Of a stretch of DNA of 9,613 bases, positions 7,079-9,613 are shown piece after piece (position 1 is the stretch's first letter; each line of letters starts with the position of its first letter). Under the pieces are notes generated by a model. That model did no database searches and was not told where the DNA came from. It was given only the letters and a program-made list of their open reading frames with translations. The stretch spans positions 1-9,613 of the forward strand of contig DIUF01000049.1 of NCBI GenBank assembly GCA_002422285.1, given 5' to 3'. The position numbers were made by a program, and so were the translations under genes. Source of the DNA: Flavobacteriales bacterium UBA6165 (GTDB lineage Bacteria > Bacteroidota > Bacteroidia > Flavobacteriales_D > Crocinitomicaceae).

Positions 7079-7096
7079 TTTTTAACAGCCCTTATT
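7069..7096 (+). terminator. Hairpin terminator after the lipoprotein gene
   Basis: AAGGGCT (7069-7075) and AGCCCTT (7087-7093) form a 7-bp stem with an 11-nt loop that contains the stop codon. The following sequence is ATTCTTT, only moderately T-rich. A second inverted pair, GTTAAAAAC (7031-7039) and GTTTTTAAC (7078-7086), could form a competing fold. Confidence 0.6.
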
Positions 7097-7163
7097 CTTT
7101 AATCCATGCTTGTTTATGGAACGCTTAGGAAAATGATTATATAGATATTCGCAAATTTAATCA

Positions 7164-7262
7164 GTGCTACCACGAAGTAGCAGCGAAGCTAATCCGCCCA
7201 CCGCGAAGCATTTATTCTCGTAAAGCGGGAGCAACGCAGTTAATCTGCGCAACACCGCGGGG
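7164..7262. repeat. GC-richer cluster of small palindromes, REP-like
   Basis: Within the 302-nt gap 7079-7380 this segment is clearly richer in G+C than its surroundings and holds several hairpins. These are TGCTAC/GTAGCA (7165-7182, 6-nt loop), CCGC/GCGG (7201-7228), CGCAG-TTAAT-CTGCG (7235-7249) and the palindrome CCGCGG (7255-7260). GCGAAGC occurs twice (7183 and 7203). No open frame of note crosses it. It resembles repetitive extragenic palindromes; a structured RNA is possible but unsupported. Confidence 0.4.
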
Positions 7263-7285
7263 CGAGCACAGGTCAGTGTTCTATT

Positions 7286-7362
7286 TCCTTCACACCATCC
7301 CCAATAACCCCCGCGCTTCATCAATGTTTCCAACTTTTGCGAAAAGCAAATGCAATTTAGTG
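7286..7362 (-). repeat. Direct repeat copy B, after the broken toxin
   Basis: This is a ~77-bp element, a diverged copy of 7982-8054 in the same orientation, lying just beyond the toxin end. On the minus strand it reads TTKLHLLFAKVGNIDEARG, then LLGMV and a stop. It has 10 bases (a TTATT plus G-run) absent from the other copy. It has no start codon of its own. See the findings for the substitution pattern. Confidence 0.7.
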
Positions 7363-7380
7363 GTCCGTTTAATTAAAAAT

Positions 7381-7681
7381 CTATAAACTTGTTTCAATTT
7401 CCTTGGGATTCATTCTGTTTCCCCAAAAACGAAGCAATTCAATGGTGTTTTGATTTATCCTGTAATATAGTGAAATAGGTTTAACAATCATTGCCTTTCT
7501 TACGTTTTTGAAATCTGTTTCTTGAAAGGTATAAGGGTTGTTTTCAATTATTCTAATTGCTGACATTGCCTTTTTTGTGAATTTCCGCGCTTCTCGCTCA
7601 GTCCAATTTTCAAAAAAAAAGGATGTTTTCATCGAAGTCACGTTTTGCATTGCTTGTCCAAATAATTTGATAGTCAGCCAT
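7381..7681 (-). pseudogene. RelE/ParE-family toxin gene with a frameshift in a nine-base homopolymer
   Basis: The intact reading begins at the ATG at 7681, one base overlapping the antitoxin stop (TAATG). It reads MADYQIIWTSNAKRDFDENILFF and then hits TGA. A run of nine T on the coding strand (7620-7612) causes this. With eight, the frame continues as ENWTEREARKF... to the stop at 7381, giving a normal 99-aa toxin. The downstream part has the RelE/ParE C-terminal pattern SLYYRINQNTIELLRFWGNR. Such toxins are ribosome-dependent or free mRNA interferases, or gyrase poisons; which type cannot be told here. The break may be a real mutation, a sequencing error in the homopolymer, or a slippage-regulated gene. 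The open frame from 7650 starts internally and is not a natural start. Confidence 0.85.
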
Positions 7682-7908
7682 TAAAACAAGTTGGGGTATT
7701 TTGCTTTCATTTCTTGCACCACATCAACATGTTGATGAGTTGAACCATTTTCCAAGTCTTGAAAAGCTTGATCCAATGCGTCTTTTTCTAACTGACTTAA
7801 AGATTCAATGGACGAATTAACAACAGTCGTCTTTACAAATGAAAAGTTCTTCAACAACTCCAAAAAGAAAGAACCCTTAGATTCTGGTATCTCCAATATT
7901 AATTTCAT
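7681..7908 (-). CDS. Antitoxin of a RelE/ParE-type toxin-antitoxin pair
   Basis: This small 75-aa protein begins MKLILEIPESKGSFFLELLKNFSFV. That beta-strand then helix start is typical of small Bacteroidota antitoxins paired with RelE-type toxins. The remainder is charged and helical (SQLEKDALDQAFQDLENG), suited to wrapping the toxin. The stop overlaps the toxin start by one base, so toxin translation is coupled to it. Antitoxin first, toxin second is the usual order. A near-perfect promoter lies 20 nt upstream of the ATG at 7908. The protein appears intact even though its partner gene is broken. Exact family name not assigned. Confidence 0.82.
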   Translation of the reverse strand: MKLILEIPESKGSFFLELLKNFSFVKTTVVNSSIESLSQLEKDALDQAFQDLENGSTHQHVDVVQEMKAKYPNLF

Positions 7909-7927
7909 CGGTATTTATTGATTGTAA

Positions 7928-7959
7928 CAAAGTTAGAAAGAAATGTCGGAAATCACAAA
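7928..7959 (-). promoter_or_regulatory. Promoter of the antitoxin-toxin operon
   Basis: On the minus strand, TTTG (7959-7956), 20 nt, then TAACTTTG (7935-7928) is an exact match to the Bacteroidota -33/-7 promoter. Transcription would start near 7921, leaving a leader of about 13 nt before the ATG at 7908. It is the clearest promoter in the window. Confidence 0.75.
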
Positions 7960-7978
7960 ATAGTTTGACCGGCAAGGA

Positions 7979-8080
7979 TTATTCTCCCTCACACCATCCC
8001 CGCGCTTCATCAATATTCCCTACTTTTCCGAAAACTAAACGCAATTTGCTAGTTTTTTTCGCAAGTAAAATTGTGTGCAT
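7979..8080 (-). other. Possible 33-aa mini-ORF carried by repeat copy A
   Basis: An ATG at 8080 opens MHTILLAKKTSKLRLVFGKV, continuing GNIDEARGWCEGE to a TAA. The middle matches the reading of copy B (7286-7362). The antitoxin promoter begins 20 nt after its stop. It could be a genuine small gene, the remnant of a longer protein's C-terminus, or chance; the coding-like divergence between the copies is the only support. Confidence 0.25.
7982..8054 (-). repeat. Direct repeat copy A, upstream of the antitoxin-toxin operon
   Basis: Same-orientation partner of 7286-7362. Shared blocks include CTCACACCATCCCC/TTCACACCATCCCC, GCGCTTCATCAAT, a common ACTTTT...CGAAAA segment and GCAATTT. It lacks 10 bases present in copy B at a G-run. 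The two copies bracket the whole antitoxin-toxin cassette, about 700 bp apart start to start. Confidence 0.7.
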
Positions 8081-8088
8081 ACTAGTAT
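8079..8088. promoter_or_regulatory. 10-bp palindrome upstream of hicAB
   Basis: ATACTAGTAT is a perfect palindrome containing the same TAGTAT half-site found in the hicA promoter palindrome, with centres 51 bp apart. It could be a second binding site for the HicB repressor. It also coincides with the ATG of the mini-ORF on the other strand. Confidence 0.35.
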
Positions 8089-8126
8089 ACTCAAATAAAA
8101 AATTCTACCATTTCGCATGACCAATA

Positions 8127-8147
8127 ATAGTATTTCTACTATCTTTG
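8127..8147 (+). promoter_or_regulatory. hicAB promoter -7 box overlapped by an operator palindrome
   Basis: TATCTTTG (8140-8147) is an exact TAnnTTTG box. Overlapping it is the perfect inverted repeat ATAGTA-TTTC-TACTAT (8127-8142), well placed for a repressor to block RNA polymerase. HicB with its C-terminal HTH is the obvious candidate, by analogy with other autoregulated hic operons. No clean -33 TTTG is seen (nearest TTTC at 8111). Confidence 0.6.
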
Positions 8148-8168
8148 TGTATATTGAAAGAAAAAAAA

Positions 8169-8345
8169 GTGAAATCCTCAGAACTGCATAGAATGGTTAA
8201 AAAAGCTGGATGGCAGCACATTCGAACTGAAGGGAGTCATTACATCTATTCTAAAGAAGGTAAAAGTTATCCTGTTCCATATCACGGGGCCAAAGAAGTT
8301 GGAAAGGGATTGGCGAGTAAGATTATTAAGGAAATGGGGCTTTAA
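8169..8345 (+). CDS. hicA: HicA toxin (mRNA interferase)
   Basis: HicA is a small dsRBD-fold RNase that cleaves mRNA and blocks translation. The 58-aa protein reads VKSSELHRMVKKAGWQHIRT and on through EGSHYIY, PVPYHG and GLASKIIKEMGL, matching the whole HicA family length. The catalytic histidine is H24 in GSH. The GTG at 8169 is the chosen start. Family members begin M-K-S-S-E, and the promoter's -7 box at 8140-8147 rules out the further-upstream in-frame TTG at 8145. A TTG at 8154 remains a weak alternative. hicB follows after 38 nt. The toxin appears intact. Confidence 0.92.
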   Translation: MKSSELHRMVKKAGWQHIRTEGSHYIYSKEGKSYPVPYHGAKEVGKGLASKIIKEMGL

Positions 8346-8383
8346 AAATGAAGCTGAATTGTTGAATTTAAGTGTTTTATGAA

Positions 8384-8791
8384 ATGAAAAAGTTAGCTGA
8401 GATCAAAGTGATTATAGAAAAAAGCGCTGACCAGTACTCCGCTTATGCTGATAACGTTGAAGGCGTTTATGGTGGTGGAAACTCTGTTAACGAGACGAAA
8501 AAATCAATTTTGGAAGCGATCGAATTATTGAAAAAGTATAATTCAGAAGAAAACATTCCCGCCATTTTGAAAGATGAATACCGCGTGATTTATCAAATGG
8601 ATGTTCCTTCCGTGCTTAATTACTACAAAGGAATTTTCACGCTTTCAGCATTGGAGCGTTTAACCGGTATCAACCAAAAACAACTTCAACACTATGCCTC
8701 TGGTTTGAGAAATCCTCGACAAAAGCAAAGCCAAAAAATTGAGGAGGCTTTTCACAAGTTGGGGAATGAGTTGTTGTCTATTGAGTTGTAA
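8384..8791 (+). CDS. hicB: HicB antitoxin with C-terminal helix-turn-helix
   Basis: HicB neutralises HicA and represses the operon. The 135-aa protein starts at the ATG at 8384 (MKKLAEIKVIIEKSADQYSA). Its N-terminal half is the partially degraded RNase-H-like HicB fold, with YSAYADNVEGVYGGGNSVNETKKSILEAIELL (residues 18-49). The C-terminal part (about 84-133: FTLSALERLTGINQKQLQHY, then ASGLRNPRQKQSQKIEEAF) is a Cro/C1-type helix-turn-helix. This would bind palindromes such as the one over the hicA promoter. The order toxin then antitoxin is normal for hicAB. An in-frame GTG at 8372 is possible but less likely. The gene looks complete. Confidence 0.92.
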   Translation: MKKLAEIKVIIEKSADQYSAYADNVEGVYGGGNSVNETKKSILEAIELLKKYNSEENIPAILKDEYRVIYQMDVPSVLNYYKGIFTLSALERLTGINQKQLQHYASGLRNPRQKQSQKIEEAFHKLGNELLSIEL

Positions 8792-8884
8792 GTTCATGGA
8801 ACATTGATTCAGAGCTTTGCTATCATTCTGTTTAATAGCCGTTTACTAAAGCGCCCTATGCAGATAAGAACAGAAATCAAAATT

Positions 8885-9502
8885 TTATGCCGATTTATAC
8901 CAAATGGAACCATCACATTTGAGAATCATCCTCAAATTCTCTGGTTTTGCAATTCGTTTGATAGTTTTCAAAGACATTTGCCCAGAAAAGGTTGCCGATT
9001 TAAACTCAAGTTGGCTTTCAAATTCAGGATTTATACGATTTGAAATTGTTTCTACTCCATCAACAATATAGTGTGCTTCGACCAACCTCAAATGCCTATC
9101 TTTTGTAAACAGCTCTGGATCCACGGAACTATAAATTAATATATCCTTGTTTTTCTTTACTTCAAACACGTGAATTCTCCAAGGAGAATCATTTGACTTT
9201 TCATTTAGAATGAAATAGTTGTTGATTTGAAACAAACGAAAGTTGTCATCCATAAATTTTGGCCCTTGATCAATAATAACAGCCTTTCCTGGGAGGGAAT
9301 CGTTCGCAACTCTTGATTCATAAATACCACCGTTTTTAATCGAGATTACATTGTCGCTTTCCTTCCAAACACCGTGCAGTTTATCAGGAAATTCAAATAG
9401 TTCTTTACCGCCTATTGTCTGCGGCTCGGTGAAATAGATACTTATGCAGGAAGGGCAAGTCAAAGCGAGTAAAACAAAAGCAAAGCAGCCAGTTTTATTC
9501 AT
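8885..9502 (-). CDS. Probable lipoprotein of unknown function
   Basis: The 205-aa product begins MNKTGCFAFVLLALTCPSC, a hydrophobic signal with a likely lipidated cysteine at 19. The box CPSC is atypical at the -3 position. The mature start is YFTEPQTIGGKELFEFPDKL followed by HGVW. An opening of this sort, in which an FTEPQ-like stretch is followed by a short beta-rich domain, is familiar from uncharacterised Bacteroidota lipoproteins. No catalytic motif is visible. It converges on hicB with a 93-nt gap (8792-8884) that holds only weak inverted repeats and no convincing terminator. Downstream of the start the coding frame is open and ordinary. Confidence 0.8.
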   Translation of the reverse strand: MNKTGCFAFVLLALTCPSCISIYFTEPQTIGGKELFEFPDKLHGVWKESDNVISIKNGGIYESRVANDSLPGKAVIIDQGPKFMDDNFRLFQINNYFILNEKSNDSPWRIHVFEVKKNKDILIYSSVDPELFTKDRHLRLVEAHYIVDGVETISNRINPEFESQLEFKSATFSGQMSLKTIKRIAKPENLRMILKCDGSIWYKSA

Positions 9503-9534
9503 GTCATGGAAATTTATGATGTAGTAAGAACAAA

Positions 9535-9542
9535 CAAATATA
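9535..9542 (-). promoter_or_regulatory. -7 box for the 8885-9502 lipoprotein gene
   Basis: On the minus strand TATATTTG exactly matches TAnnTTTG, about 33 nt before the ATG at 9502. A TTTG lies only 11 nt further upstream, too close for a standard -33. A 10-bp palindrome AATTCGAATT at 9559-9568 sits where a regulator could bind. Confidence 0.4.
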
Positions 9543-9613
9543 GCTCAGGATTACAAATAATTCGAATTCTTATACATCTGTTTTACTAAACAAATACTTA
9601 TCCAATGGAACGC

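Noticed and set aside
7381..7650. 89-aa frame beginning MQNVTSMKTSFFFENW as the natural toxin start
   Set aside because: Its first residues are the out-of-frame reading of the true N-terminus (QIIWTSNAKRDFDENI); the coupled ATG at 7681 is the real start.
7286..8054. The flanking repeats as target-site duplications of a transposon
   Set aside because: They are ~75 bp, strongly diverged, and there is no transposase or terminal inverted repeat, so a simple insertion-sequence explanation does not fit.
8804..9043. 79-aa plus-strand frame after hicB
   Set aside because: It overlaps the minus-strand lipoprotein gene and shows no protein-like features.

Overview
The window looks like chromosomal DNA of a member of the Bacteroidota, probably Flavobacteriia or a relative. 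Four lines of evidence support this. Several genes have promoters of the Bacteroidota type (a -7 box TAnnTTTG, once with a clean -33 TTTG 20 nt upstream). There is a cbb3 oxidase start with ccoS directly in front of ccoN. Two secreted proteins resemble the C-terminal part of the gliding/type IX secretion protein GldM. Lipoprotein signals are frequent. No rRNA, tRNA, CRISPR array or transposase was seen.

Layout. Positions 1-1125 (minus) hold the beginning of a cbb3 cytochrome oxidase operon: ccoS (65 aa) overlaps the start of ccoN, which runs off the left edge. A perfect 16-bp palindrome of Crp/Fnr geometry lies upstream. Positions 1374-4327 (minus) hold an M1-family zinc aminopeptidase lipoprotein and a small uncharacterised gene joined to it by a GTGA overlap. 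Positions 4328-4592 are a palindrome-rich spacer. Positions 4593-5057 (plus) encode a standalone biotinyl carrier protein. Positions 5175-7078 (plus) hold three genes for exported proteins: two related GldM-C-terminus-like proteins and a lipoprotein of unknown function, each apparently with its own promoter or terminator.

Positions 7094-8791 form a small toxin-antitoxin island. On the minus strand an antitoxin is followed by a RelE/ParE-type toxin whose frame is broken by a nine-base homopolymer. The pair is bracketed by two diverged direct copies of a ~75-bp element whose differences look coding-like. Divergent to it on the plus strand is a hicA-hicB module with a palindrome overlapping its promoter. 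Positions 8885-9502 (minus) encode a further probable lipoprotein that converges on hicB.

The observations most worth following are the homopolymer-broken toxin, the duplicated mini-ORF element around it, and the pair of free-standing GldM-like secreted proteins. No clearly new multi-gene defence system is visible; the rest is ordinary chromosomal content.
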